From Erwinia persicina NBRC 102418 (GTDB taxonomy: Bacteria; Pseudomonadota; Gammaproteobacteria; Enterobacterales; Enterobacteriaceae): 64,000 nt of DNA. Below are positions 52,706-61,398 of the stretch, piece by piece (the first letter of the stretch is position 1; each line of letters begins with the position of its first letter). Below the pieces are notes generated by a model. The model was not told the origin of the DNA. It saw only the letters and a list, made by a program, of their open reading frames with translations, and ran no database searches. The translations under genes were made by a program, and so were the position numbers. The stretch spans positions 62,001 through 126,000 of the forward strand of contig NZ_BCTN01000005.1 of the NCBI RefSeq assembly GCF_001571305.1. Direction: 5' to 3'.

Positions 52706-53135
52706 TTTTATCTTCTTTTCTGTTTTTATAAATCAAAGAAATCAAGGAGGCATTATCCTATGTTAAAAATTCCCCTTTTCAAGAAAAATATAGGCTGATG
52801 TAAAATAAACCCCCATGAAAGATGATTTATTGATTTTTATCCAGATGGCTTACACCCATCTAATATATAAAACGAACAAAAAAAACAGAACATACAAATA
52901 ACAATGCCGTAATAATTGGTGTTTAATATCGTAGATTAGGAATTATATAGTTTATATTGCTGATTTGCTCTCGATAGCCCTATCATTTCCACCTCGCCAA
53001 ATGCGTTCAATACTTTGTTTAGGCGAATACTAGCGTAGGAAAAATCTCCCTATTGCATACGAAAGATAGTAAGAAAGTTCTCTGTCATGTATGCGAGGAA
53101 TTTCTTTAATTTATTGTCTATAAGGAATTAACTTG
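52706..53135. promoter_or_regulatory. Divergent promoter region: ToxR-like regulator / fimbrial operon
   Basis: A 430-bp AT-rich stretch without genes between the regulator and the major pilin. It probably holds both promoters and binding sites for the ToxR-like protein. No inverted-repeat switch flanked by a recombinase gene (as in P. mirabilis mrp or E. coli fim) was recognised, and no mrpI-like gene is present. Confidence 0.5.
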
Positions 53136-53660
53136 ATGAAAATGAATAAAATCATGCTGGCTGCAGCAATGACTCTGGCGACTGTCTCAATGGCTCACGC
53201 GGCTAACCAGGGTTCTGGTACTGTGAATTTTAAAGGTTCAATCGTTGACGCACCCTGCTCTATTGATCCAGGCACAGATGATCAGACTGTTAAGCTGGGT
53301 GACGTCGCTTCAGCTCAGTTGAAAAACGGCGGGAAATCTACGCCGCAGGATATCCTGATCAGCCTGGTTGGCTGTGATGTACAGACAGCGAAAAACGTGA
53401 CCACCACCTTTACAGGTGCTGAATCTGAATCTGCACCAGGCCTGCTGGCGATGAGAGGTACCGCGCGTGGTGCCAGCATCGCGATCAATGATATTGACGG
53501 CTCACTGCTGCCACTGAACAAAGCCAGTAAAACGCAGAAAATCGAAGATGGCGATACGATTCTGCGCTTCAGTGCTCACCTGCAGGGTGACGGTGCTTCA
53601 GCGGCCATCACCCCGGGTGGATTCACTTCTGTTGCCGACTTTACCCTGTCTTACCAGTAA
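53136..53660 (+). CDS. Major fimbrial subunit, MrpA/PapA type
   Basis: A 174-residue pilin with a signal peptide (MLAAAMTLATVSMAHA, cleaved before ANQGSGTVNFKGSIVDAPCSI). It has the two pilin cysteines (APCSID and VGCDVQ), an N-terminal donor strand, and the C-terminal beta-zipper ending GGFTSVADFTLSYQ with the penultimate tyrosine. The first position in the operon, strong AAGGA site and following hairpin fit a highly expressed main rod subunit. The ATG at 53136 is used; the TTG just upstream is not needed. Confidence 0.93.
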   Translation: MKMNKIMLAAAMTLATVSMAHAANQGSGTVNFKGSIVDAPCSIDPGTDDQTVKLGDVASAQLKNGGKSTPQDILISLVGCDVQTAKNVTTTFTGAESESAPGLLAMRGTARGASIAINDIDGSLLPLNKASKTQKIEDGDTILRFSAHLQGDGASAAITPGGFTSVADFTLSYQ

Positions 53661-53689
53661 GACCGTGTGAACCTCTAGCACAGTTAATT

Positions 53690-53711
53690 GCATGCGGGAT
53701 AACCCGCATGC
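53690..53711 (+). terminator. Hairpin between major pilin and rest of the fimbrial operon
   Basis: A perfect 9-bp stem GCATGCGGG / CCCGCATGC with tetraloop ATAA, 29 bp after the major subunit stop. The following TGCTTATTAA is not a full T tract. It is likely a partial terminator or mRNA-stabilising element that sets the pilin above its assembly proteins. Confidence 0.7.
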
Positions 53712-53753
53712 TGCTTATTAACAGGTCCACCTAATGTGACCCGGGGATAACAT

Positions 53754-54299
53754 ATGGTTTCACAGCGGGGAAAACGAATTTTACAGCATTCAGTCTTCAT
53801 CCAACTTTTACTGTGTTCTCATCTGGCTATGTCCGCTAATCAGGGACGCGGTGAGGTGACCGTCAATGGCCAAATTATCGCTTCAGCCTGTGCCATTGAT
53901 ACAAAAAGTGTAGATCAGACGATTATTATGACGACGCTTCCTGTCAGTCAGATTATCCGCGATGGGCAAGGGGATGTTAATCCCTTCAGCATTAAGCTTG
54001 TGAATTGTATTCTGGAAAAACTCAATCCGACACTTGATGACTGGCAATATTTTAAAGTGACGTTTGACGGCAGGAGTGATGCCGGTCTTTTTGCTATTAA
54101 TGGTAATGCGAAAGGCATTGGCCTTCAAATTTCAGATGGAAAAGGAAATATTGCCATCCCGGGTATCCCCATGGATAAGAATGACATTCAGCCAGGCAAC
54201 ATGGAATTTCATTACGGGCTTCGTTTGATTGGAAACCATCAGATACTCGAAGCGGGAAGCTATTCCTCCACCGTGCGTTTCAAGATGGATTATTACTAA
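53754..54299 (+). CDS. Minor fimbrial subunit, PapH/MrpB-like
   Basis: A 181-residue pilin-fold protein with a signal peptide (FIQLLLCSHLAMS, mature ANQGRGEVTVNGQIIASACAID). The pilin cysteines (SACAID, VNCILE) and the C-terminal SSTVRFKMDYY are present. In MR/P- and Pap-type operons the gene after the major subunit and before the usher encodes the rod terminator/anchor, which this most likely is. It is more AT-rich than the usher and chaperone. It starts 93 bp after the major subunit and ends 52 bp before the usher. Confidence 0.85.
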   Translation: MVSQRGKRILQHSVFIQLLLCSHLAMSANQGRGEVTVNGQIIASACAIDTKSVDQTIIMTTLPVSQIIRDGQGDVNPFSIKLVNCILEKLNPTLDDWQYFKVTFDGRSDAGLFAINGNAKGIGLQISDGKGNIAIPGIPMDKNDIQPGNMEFHYGLRLIGNHQILEAGSYSSTVRFKMDYY

Positions 54300-54351
54300 C
54301 CTTCTCTGAACAGAAGAAAAAATTTAAATAACTATTGATAAGGGTCATTGG

Positions 54352-56898
54352 ATGTCGACTATTCCGTCATACGGCTGTAAGGGAAAAATGAAACCTCGCA
54401 TTCTGGTTTTGTTAATCACCTCCATACTTACGAGTAACAGCACGTATTCCGTGGCCGAGGATATTGAATTCAATACCGACGTACTGGATGTGACGGACCG
54501 GGCCAACATTGACCTCGAACAGTTTTCCCGCGGCAACTTTATTATGCCCGGTGATTATCTTTTCACCATCCATATTAATAAACAGACTTTACCGGAACAG
54601 TCGGTGGCGTTTTACCCGCCGGATGACGATGCCAAAGGCAGTGAAGCCTGTATTACGCCGCAGCTGGCTGAACAACTGGGGTTTAAAGAGGCGGCATTAC
54701 TGAAACTGACCTGGTGGCACCAAAACCAGTGTCTGAACCCCCGCAGCCTGGAGGGGATGCAAGTGCGTGCCGATTTAGGCGCAGCAGCCCTGTACCTGAA
54801 TATTCCGCAGGCATATCTGGAATACACCGCAGAAAACTGGGATCCGCCCTCGCGCTGGGACGAGGGGATCCCGGGGCTGCTGTTTGATTACAACCTGAAT
54901 GCGCAAAGCCAGCGTCAGCAAAGGCAGGGCACGCAGAACTATAACCTCAGCGGTAACGGCACGCTGGGCGGCAACCTGGGGGCCTGGCGGCTGCGGGCAG
55001 ATTGGCAGTCGCGGCTGGATCACCAGGGCGGCTCCGGCGAACCGACCCGCACCAGCTGGGACTGGAGTCGCTATTACGCCTACCGTGCATTGCCGAAGCT
55101 GGGTGCCAGGCTGACGATGGGCGAGGACTATTTAAACTCCGACATCTTTGACAGCGTACGTTTTGCCGGTGCCAGCCTGGTGACCGACGACAACATGCTG
55201 CCGCCCAATCTGCGCGGCTATGCGCCGGAGGTGACGGGGATCGCGCGCAGCAACGCCAGGGTGATTATTCGCCAGCAGGGCCGCGTGCTGTATGAAACTC
55301 AGGTGGCAACGGGGCCGTTCCGCATTCAGGACATTAACGATGCGGTCAGCGGTCAGTTGGACGTGCGGGTGGAAGAGCAGGACGGCAGCGTGCAGGAATT
55401 CAAGATGGACACCGCCAGCATTCCATATCTGACCCGGCCCGGCTCCGTGCGTTACAAGGTAGCGGCCGGCCGGCCGGCGGACTGGGAGCACCACAGTAAC
55501 GGACCGCTGTTCGCCACCGGCGAGTTTTCCTGGGGCGTAAGCAACGGCTGGTCGCTGTACGGCGGCAGCGTGGCCGGCGGTGATTACAACGCGCTGGCGC
55601 TGGGTATGGGCCGCGACCTGATGATGTTTGGCGCCCTGTCTTTCGACGTCACTCAGTCACGTGCCAGCCTGCCTCAGCAGGGCACCCTGAGCGGCGGCTC
55701 GTACCGCCTGAGCTATTCCAAGCGCTTTGACGACTATGACAGCCAGGTGACGTTTGCCGGCTACCGCTTCTCGGAGCGCAACTATATGTCGATGGGCGAA
55801 TACCTGGATGCACGCCGCGACGGTACGCGGATCAACAGCAGCAAAGAGATGTACACCATCACCTTTAACCAGCAGTTCCGTGATCTGGGGTTGAGTGCTT
55901 ATCTCAACTACAACCACCAGACCTACTGGGACCGGCCGGCGAACGATCGTTACAACCTGACGCTGTCGCGCTATTTCGATCTGGGGCATTTTCGCAATAT
56001 CAGCCTGTCGCTGACTGGCTATCGCAACAAATATAACGGCGCCAGCGACGACGGCATGTACCTGTCGCTGTCGCTGCCGTGGGGCAACAATGGCTCACTG
56101 AGCTACAGCGGCAGCTACAACCGCACGGATAACACTCATCAGGTCGGCTATTACGACCGGCTCAATGAGCGCGACACCTATCAGGTGAACGTCGGTACTG
56201 CGCGCAGCGGCTCGACCGCCAGCGGCTACTACAGCCACAGCGGCGATCTCAGCCAGGTAAACGCCAGTGGCAGCTATCAGGCCGGGCAGTACAGCTCGCT
56301 GGGGCTGTCGCTGCAGGGCGGCGCGACCGCCACCCTGAAAGGGGCGGCTTTACACCGCAACAGCGTCAGCGGCGGTACCCGCATGCTGCTGGATACCGAC
56401 GGTGTACCGGGGATCCCGATCCGCGGTTACAGCTCACCGACCCGGACCAATGCGTTCGGCAAGGCGGTGGTGGTGGATGTCGGCAGCTACTACCGCAACC
56501 AGTACAGCATCGATCTGAACACGCTGCCGGAAAACGCCGACGTCAGCCAGAGCGTGGCGCAGGCCACCCTGACCGAAGGTGCCATTGGCTACCGGCACTT
56601 CGATGTCATTGCCGGCGAGAAGGCAATGGCGGTGGTGCGGCTGGCCGACGGCTCTGCCCCCCCGTTTGGCGCCACGGTGCGCAACCTTAAGCAGCAGGAG
56701 GTGGGCATTATCAGCGACAACGGCGAAGTGTACCTGAGCGGCATCAACGCCGGGGAAGCGATGAGCCTGAGCTGGGGCGGCGCGGAGCAGTGCGGGTTTA
56801 CCCTGCCGCAGACGCTGTCACCGGACCAATTGAGCAATCTGTTACTGCCTTGCCGTCCGTTATCACACGGCAAGGCTAAACCCACTTTTGAAGAGTAG
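54352..56898 (+). CDS. Fimbrial outer-membrane usher, MrpC/PapC type
   Basis: An 848-residue usher. It has a signal peptide (ILVLLITSILTSNSTYSVA), an N-terminal chaperone-binding domain (IEFNTDVLDVTDRANIDLEQFSRGNFIMPGDYLF), a 24-strand barrel with plug (around PEVTGIARSNARVIIRQQGRVLYETQVATGPFRIQDI), and C-terminal domains ending in the cysteine pair CGFTLPQTL...LLPC. The ATG at 54352 has AAGGG seven bases upstream; an ATG at 54388 would put the signal peptide first and is a fair alternative. It lies 6 bp before the chaperone gene. GC content is visibly higher than in the regulator and minor pilin genes before it. Confidence 0.95.
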   Translation: MSTIPSYGCKGKMKPRILVLLITSILTSNSTYSVAEDIEFNTDVLDVTDRANIDLEQFSRGNFIMPGDYLFTIHINKQTLPEQSVAFYPPDDDAKGSEACITPQLAEQLGFKEAALLKLTWWHQNQCLNPRSLEGMQVRADLGAAALYLNIPQAYLEYTAENWDPPSRWDEGIPGLLFDYNLNAQSQRQQRQGTQNYNLSGNGTLGGNLGAWRLRADWQSRLDHQGGSGEPTRTSWDWSRYYAYRALPKLGARLTMGEDYLNSDIFDSVRFAGASLVTDDNMLPPNLRGYAPEVTGIARSNARVIIRQQGRVLYETQVATGPFRIQDINDAVSGQLDVRVEEQDGSVQEFKMDTASIPYLTRPGSVRYKVAAGRPADWEHHSNGPLFATGEFSWGVSNGWSLYGGSVAGGDYNALALGMGRDLMMFGALSFDVTQSRASLPQQGTLSGGSYRLSYSKRFDDYDSQVTFAGYRFSERNYMSMGEYLDARRDGTRINSSKEMYTITFNQQFRDLGLSAYLNYNHQTYWDRPANDRYNLTLSRYFDLGHFRNISLSLTGYRNKYNGASDDGMYLSLSLPWGNNGSLSYSGSYNRTDNTHQVGYYDRLNERDTYQVNVGTARSGSTASGYYSHSGDLSQVNASGSYQAGQYSSLGLSLQGGATATLKGAALHRNSVSGGTRMLLDTDGVPGIPIRGYSSPTRTNAFGKAVVVDVGSYYRNQYSIDLNTLPENADVSQSVAQATLTEGAIGYRHFDVIAGEKAMAVVRLADGSAPPFGATVRNLKQQEVGIISDNGEVYLSGINAGEAMSLSWGGAEQCGFTLPQTLSPDQLSNLLLPCRPLSHGKAKPTFEE

Positions 56899-56904
56899 AG
56901 AGCA

Positions 56905-57654
56905 ATGAAAACTAACCCTGTAGTGACATTAATTGCCGGCGGCCTGACGGGCCTGCTGTGCGCCCAGCAGGCAACAGCCGCTATTTCGCTGGATCGTACC
57001 CGCATTATTTTTAATGGCAATGACAAGTCCACCAGCATGAGCATCAGCAATGAGAACAAGCAGTTACCTTACCTGGCGCAGGGCTGGATTGAAGACGCCA
57101 GCGGCAAAAAAATCAGCAACCCGTTAACCGTATTGCCTCCTGTACAGCGCCTGGAGCCGGGTGCCAAAAGCCAGATAAAAGTACAGGGGCTGCCGGCCGT
57201 CGGCACGCTGCCGCAGGATCGCGAAACGCTGTTCTACTTTAACCTGCGTGAAATCCCGCCGAAGAGCACTAAGCCGAATACGCTGCAGCTGGCGCTGCAA
57301 ACCCGTATCAAGCTGTTCTACCGGCCAGACGCGATTGCCGTCACCAACCCGCAGTCCAGTGCACCCTGGCAGGAAAAACTGACCCTGACCAAACAGGGCG
57401 ACAGCTACCAGGTGAATAACCCGACGCCCTATTACGTCACGCTGGTCGATGCCAGCAGCAAAAAAGGCGGTGCCAGCGCGCCGGGCTTTGAACCGCTGAT
57501 GGTTGCGCCGAAAAGCAGCGCCCCCCTTAAGGTGGCCGCCCCGGCGCTGGGCAACACACCAGTCCTGACCTACGTCAACGACTACGGCGGCCGGCCGCAG
57601 CTGACTTTCAGCTGCCACGGCGCAAGCTGCCAGGTCGCTGCGGGCCGTAAATAA
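56905..57654 (+). CDS. Periplasmic pilus chaperone, MrpD/PapD type
   Basis: A 249-residue two-domain immunoglobulin-like chaperone. It has a signal peptide (AGGLTGLLCAQQATA) and a mature start AISLDRTRIIFNGNDKSTSMSISNENKQLPYLAQGWIED, which includes the conserved arginine of the active cleft. DRETLFYFNLREIPPKS gives the G1 strand region, followed by LQTRIKLFYRP, where the lysine anchors the subunit C-terminus. The C-terminal CHGASCQVAAGRK has a disulfide. It folds the subunits of the neighbouring genes and delivers them to the usher. Confidence 0.95.
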   Translation: MKTNPVVTLIAGGLTGLLCAQQATAAISLDRTRIIFNGNDKSTSMSISNENKQLPYLAQGWIEDASGKKISNPLTVLPPVQRLEPGAKSQIKVQGLPAVGTLPQDRETLFYFNLREIPPKSTKPNTLQLALQTRIKLFYRPDAIAVTNPQSSAPWQEKLTLTKQGDSYQVNNPTPYYVTLVDASSKKGGASAPGFEPLMVAPKSSAPLKVAAPALGNTPVLTYVNDYGGRPQLTFSCHGASCQVAAGRK

Positions 57655-57683
57655 CAGCTCACGCACACAACAGGCGGAACACA

Positions 57684-58343
57684 ATGATACATAAACATTC
57701 TCCGTGGTTTGTCATCGAGGGCTGCACCCTCTATACCGCAATGAAAATTCTGGTGATGCTGATAGCTCTGATCATGCTGCCGCTGTGCCTTTGGGTACTG
57801 TTGTGGCTGCTTCCTGCCGCCTCGGCAGCGGATAACTGGCAGGTGGACGGTGCCCACGGCGTGCTGCAGGTACGCGGCGAACTGACCGAAAGCGTCTGCC
57901 GGCTGGAGATGACAAGCGCGTACCAGTCGGTGTGGCTGGGCAGTACCTCTACGGCACAGCTGGCAAAGGCCGGGGATCGTGGCGAGCCGGTAAATGTGCA
58001 GCTGCAGCTGCGCGACTGCCTGCGCAGCCCCGCAGCCAACCGGGATCAACAGACGGGCAACCTGCTGTGGAACGCCCATCAGCCGGCGGTGTCGGTCCGC
58101 TTTATCGCCCCGGTGGATGCCGATAACCCTGAACTGTTAAAGGTGCAGGGTGCCTCCGGGCTGGCGTTGCGCATCACCGACGAGCACGGCAGGGATATCC
58201 GCCCCGGCAGCCGCGGCGCACCGCTGGCGCTGGCGGTGGGGCAAAATGCGCTGAACTACCGCATTACGCCGGAACGCACCCGCGCGCCGTTGCTGCCCGG
58301 CGCCTATGCGGCGGTGGCAGATTTCCAGCTCAGCTATGACTAG
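57684..58343 (+). CDS. Minor fimbrial subunit, MrpE-like
   Basis: A 219-residue pilin-fold protein. An extended N-terminus is followed by a hydrophobic segment (ILVMLIALIMLPLCLWVLLWLLPAASA) that probably serves as a signal peptide. The mature part carries cysteines in SVCRLEM and LRDCLRS and ends PGAYAAVADFQLSYD, with the pilin C-terminal strand. It is likely a tip-fibre or adaptor subunit. The start at 57684 has AGGCGG upstream; an internal ATG at 57741 would give a shorter signal. It is 29 bp after the chaperone, in MrpE position. Confidence 0.8.
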   Translation: MIHKHSPWFVIEGCTLYTAMKILVMLIALIMLPLCLWVLLWLLPAASAADNWQVDGAHGVLQVRGELTESVCRLEMTSAYQSVWLGSTSTAQLAKAGDRGEPVNVQLQLRDCLRSPAANRDQQTGNLLWNAHQPAVSVRFIAPVDADNPELLKVQGASGLALRITDEHGRDIRPGSRGAPLALAVGQNALNYRITPERTRAPLLPGAYAAVADFQLSYD

Positions 58344-58353
58344 AGGAAGGGGC

Positions 58354-58854
58354 ATGAAGGCAACGTACAGACAGTGTTTATCCGGCTGCGTACTGGCGGC
58401 ACTGGTATTGTTTTACGGCCCACTGGCGCAGGCGGCCAGCTCCACCATCAAGGTGTCGGTGACCATCGTGGCACCGCCGGCGTGCGTGATTAATAACAAT
58501 AACCTGATCGAAGTGAATTTCGGCAATGACGTGATGACCAACCGCATCGATGGCAGCTACAGGAAACAGTCGGTGGTGTACTCGGTGGAGTGCAAAAACG
58601 CGCCGGACAATGCGATGAAAATGCAGATTCAGGGGACCGGCGCGGGGTTTGACAGCAAGGTGCTGAAAACCAATATGGACGATCTGGGGGTGGCGCTGCT
58701 GTACAACGGCAACCGGCAGCCAATCAACAGCTGGGTGAAGTTTACCTACCCCAATATGCCGACGTTTGAGGTGGTGCCGGTCAAACAGGCCGGGGCCACG
58801 CTGAGCGGCGGGGCCTTCTCCGCCGGGGCAACCATGAAGGTGGAATACCAGTGA
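58354..58854 (+). CDS. Minor fimbrial subunit, MrpF-like (first copy)
   Basis: A 166-residue pilin with a signal peptide (GCVLAALVLFYGPLAQA). The mature protein reads ASSTIKVSVTIVAPPACVINNNNLIEVNFGNDVMTNRIDGS, with SVECKNAP giving the second cysteine, and ends SGGAFSAGATMKVEYQ. It clearly resembles the next gene (same INxxxxIEVxFGDxV pattern), so the pair arose by duplication. The ATG at 58354 is selected for its AGGAAGGGG ribosome site and signal peptide. Confidence 0.85.
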   Translation: MKATYRQCLSGCVLAALVLFYGPLAQAASSTIKVSVTIVAPPACVINNNNLIEVNFGNDVMTNRIDGSYRKQSVVYSVECKNAPDNAMKMQIQGTGAGFDSKVLKTNMDDLGVALLYNGNRQPINSWVKFTYPNMPTFEVVPVKQAGATLSGGAFSAGATMKVEYQ

Positions 58855-58868
58855 AAGGGGCTGAGGCA

Positions 58869-59345
58869 ATGGCGCGATACGGCAGCATTATTCTGTTAAT
58901 GGCCCTCGGCGGCCCGGCAGCGGCGGCGGACAACATGCGTTTTTCCGGCACGCTGATCGAACCGCCGCCGTGCACCATCAACGACGGCGACGAGGTGGAG
59001 GTTGATTTCGGCGACAAAGTCGGGGTCACCAAGCTAGACGGCGTTAACTACCTGCAGCAGGTGAACTACCGCATCACCTGCAGCCCCAGTGCCGGGAAAT
59101 GGAGCATGACGCTGGAAGTGGCCGGCACGCCGGCGGATTACGACGAGGCGGCAATTGCAAGCAACGTGGACAATCTGGCCGTCCGTCTGCTGATCAACAG
59201 CAGGAAATTTGTTCTTAATAAGCCGATCCCTGTCACGCTCAATGCACTGCCCATGCTGGAAGCCGTTCCGGTGAAACGGCCGGGCACCGTGCTGAAGGAA
59301 GGCGCGTTTGAAGCCACGGCCACCCTGCTGGCGGTGTACCAATGA
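58869..59345 (+). CDS. Minor fimbrial subunit, MrpF-like (second copy)
   Basis: A 158-residue pilin. It has a signal peptide (GSIILLMALGGPAAA), a mature start ADNMRFSGTLIEPPPCTINDGDEVEVDFGDKVGVTKLDG, a second cysteine in YRITCSPS, and ends KEGAFEATATLLAVYQ. It is paralogous to the preceding gene. The ATG at 58869 has AGGGG eight bases upstream; a GTG at 58851 overlapping the previous stop (GTGA) is the alternative and would add six residues. Its stop overlaps the next gene (ATGA). Confidence 0.85.
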   Translation: MARYGSIILLMALGGPAAAADNMRFSGTLIEPPPCTINDGDEVEVDFGDKVGVTKLDGVNYLQQVNYRITCSPSAGKWSMTLEVAGTPADYDEAAIASNVDNLAVRLLINSRKFVLNKPIPVTLNALPMLEAVPVKRPGTVLKEGAFEATATLLAVYQ

Positions 59346-59887
59346 ACCGGAGAAAAACCATGCTTAACAAGGGGGCCTGGGGGGCGGCGACGGTACTGCT
59401 GCTGTGCAGCCATCTGAGCCTGGCGGCGGAGAATATGCGCCTGCACGGCGCGCTGGTCGCCGAACCCTGCGTGATCCCGCCGGGCGATGAAACGGTGGTG
59501 CTGGATTTTGACACGGTACTCGACAAGTACCTGTATATAAATACCCGCACCCGGGGTCAGACATTCAGGCTGCATCTGGCGCAGTGCGATCTCAGCCTGG
59601 GCAAAACGGTCAGGGTGACGTTCAGCGGCAATGAAAGCGCGGCAATGCCGGGGCTGCTGGCGTTGAACGGCGCCAGCCAGGCCAGCGGCATCGCCATCGG
59701 TATGGAAACCCCGCAGGGCGAGCCGCTGCCAGTTAACCAGCCGGGCAAGGCGCAGGCACTGGTCAGCGGGACCAACATTCTGACGGCGCGCGCCTATGTG
59801 CAGGGTGAACCGGAGGCGCTGAAGCATAAAACCATCGAACGCGGGCCGTTCAGCGCGGTGGCAACCTTTAGCCTGGAATATGAATAA
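59342..59887 (+). CDS. Minor fimbrial subunit, MrpG-like
   Basis: A 181-residue pilin with a signal peptide (GAATVLLLCSHLSLA). The mature start ENMRLHGALVAEPCVIPPGDETVVLDFDTVLDKYLY, the second cysteine in LAQCDLS, and the ending GPFSAVATFSLEYE are typical of tip-adaptor subunits (PapF/MrpG). The ATG at 59342 overlaps the previous stop by 4 bp; an ATG at 59360 with GGAG seven bases upstream would also give a good signal peptide. It is the last minor subunit before the adhesin genes, 235 bp later. Confidence 0.85.
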   Translation: MNRRKTMLNKGAWGAATVLLLCSHLSLAAENMRLHGALVAEPCVIPPGDETVVLDFDTVLDKYLYINTRTRGQTFRLHLAQCDLSLGKTVRVTFSGNESAAMPGLLALNGASQASGIAIGMETPQGEPLPVNQPGKAQALVSGTNILTARAYVQGEPEALKHKTIERGPFSAVATFSLEYE

Positions 59888-60122
59888 GCCGCGCGGCGGC
59901 ATGAATTTTTTGAGCGGAGCGGTTTTGAAACCCACTAGCAAAAGACGTAACTGGACAGGATTGCACAGGGGTTTGACTGGCTGGTAAATGGCTTCCCCCC
60001 CCGGGAACCACCATAGCGCCCAGATCGTGGGAAAACCATCGTGCGCAACGCGCGCGGCTTTACGAGCAGACCCGCCAACAGGCGGTTATCGACACTCATC
60101 TCAACTAAACCGGACAGTATGA

Positions 60123-60983
60123 ATGCACACAAACGTGAAGAAATACACACTGGCTGCCTGGGTTGCTGCCATTACTTTTATGGGACTTGGCTACTCCGAG
60201 GCGTGCAGGGCCATCGTTTTTCCTACACTGATTAGCGCCCAAATTACCTCGTGTGAAGACGGTTCCAAAGGCCCTTGTTCTCAGTATGTTGAATACAGCG
60301 GGACTGTCGCCATGATCGAGATTGGGATCCCCCAGACTAAGGCAGTCGAGGGACTACCTTTAGCACCGTTTGGGATTCATTGTGACGACGGATTTCCTCC
60401 GGGAAACTTCATAGGTTGCATATGGGCTCCCACGCGGGATCATAGTCCCAGCATGAGCAATTGTAATCTGGCCCATCCCAATACAGGGGATTGGACCATT
60501 GCCAACCCTGAGAGGTGTAGTTTCGGGTCAACATGGGGTAAACACACTGGGGCCCAGCCTGGCGGAGAATGCGTTATGTTCGGGCAAGGCAATATGTCTT
60601 CGGCCGGTACACCGACCATAACAACGCCAACCGGTGTCTACGATGCGACTGTAGCAGCGAATGCCGGAAACCGTTTTTGTATAAAAGCTCAACCCCCAGA
60701 GTTGGTATGTGAAATGTCCATACCCCCGGAAATAGACCACGGCGAAATGCCGATAAACGGCCAGGACGTTGTCACGATTACAGGGTCCGTAAATTGCGGT
60801 GGATCGCCGGTAGCGACTATCGTCGGGGGAGGCAACTTGAACCTGGCGAAGGGGGTATCAACGCAGGTGCAGGCGGCCATTACGCAAACGGGACAACTTG
60901 TGGTCACGTCGAACTTGACGATTCTTGGCGCAGAGCCGGGAGCGTACTCTTCGAATGTAATTATCGTTGTTTCACCCCAATGA
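60123..60983 (+). CDS. MrpH-like two-domain fimbrial tip adhesin (copy 1)
   Basis: A 286-residue secreted protein. After a signal peptide (LAAWVAAITFMGLGYSEACRA) comes a lectin-like domain with cysteines (ITSCEDGSKGPC, GIHCDD, MSNCNL, ERCSFGSTWGKHTGAQPGGECVMFGQ) and histidines that could bind a metal. The segment NAGNRFCIKAQPPELVCEMSIPPEIDHGEMPINGQ opens a pilin domain ending GAYSSNVIIVVSPQ. This two-domain design, position after the minor subunits, and the ECVxFGQ/NAG..CI..PP..CE wording match the MrpH class. In P. mirabilis MrpH binds zinc. Codon usage is less GC-biased than the operon core. Confidence 0.82.
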   Translation: MHTNVKKYTLAAWVAAITFMGLGYSEACRAIVFPTLISAQITSCEDGSKGPCSQYVEYSGTVAMIEIGIPQTKAVEGLPLAPFGIHCDDGFPPGNFIGCIWAPTRDHSPSMSNCNLAHPNTGDWTIANPERCSFGSTWGKHTGAQPGGECVMFGQGNMSSAGTPTITTPTGVYDATVAANAGNRFCIKAQPPELVCEMSIPPEIDHGEMPINGQDVVTITGSVNCGGSPVATIVGGGNLNLAKGVSTQVQAAITQTGQLVVTSNLTILGAEPGAYSSNVIIVVSPQ

Positions 60984-61398
60984 TCGATGACTCGAGTATT
61001 TTACCTTTGAGCGGGGCAGCACGTTAATGACTGGTCTGATATAAAGAACTAAAAACGTCCTCCCCGACATAACTCTCGGTAATGTAGGGCTGCCGCCAGG
61101 CTGCAGTCCTACAAGGCTGAGTATGCCATGAAGAAATAATTCCCTAATTTGTAGTTATATAGCGGAACTGCTCTGTTGGTTATTGTCTGCTGGCGTGTCG
61201 TACCGATGTTCCGGGCGACCATTACACCAACCTTCAGTGATATCTTTGGCAGTCTGCTTCACATTGATGCTGCCAGTAATTTTTCCCGACCCGAATGGCA
61301 CAGTGCAGCCGTTTGGCGATTAGCTTAATGCTTTTCACTTCATCATATATGCCCTCCTCACGGAGGATTTAATACCTACAAAGCTGAACCAATAAATC
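60984..61398. other. Spacer between the two adhesin genes, possibly a decayed gene
   Basis: 415 bp without an intact gene. An ATGAAGAAA at 61128 is followed by in-frame stops and then an open, hydrophobic stretch (SGTALLVIVCWRVV) to about 61325. This could be the remains of a small secreted-protein gene, but no family could be recognised. A GAGG-like stretch (CACGGAGGA) lies about 30 bp before the second adhesin. Confidence 0.35.

Noticed and set aside
52706-53135. Invertible fimbrial promoter switch
   Set aside because: No pair of inverted repeats flanking the promoter was found and no fim/mrp-type recombinase gene is present in the window.
59902-59988. Short 28-codon frame (MNFLSGAVLK...) after the last minor pilin
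   Set aside because: No ribosome site and no similarity to a pilin or regulator; ends after 28 codons.
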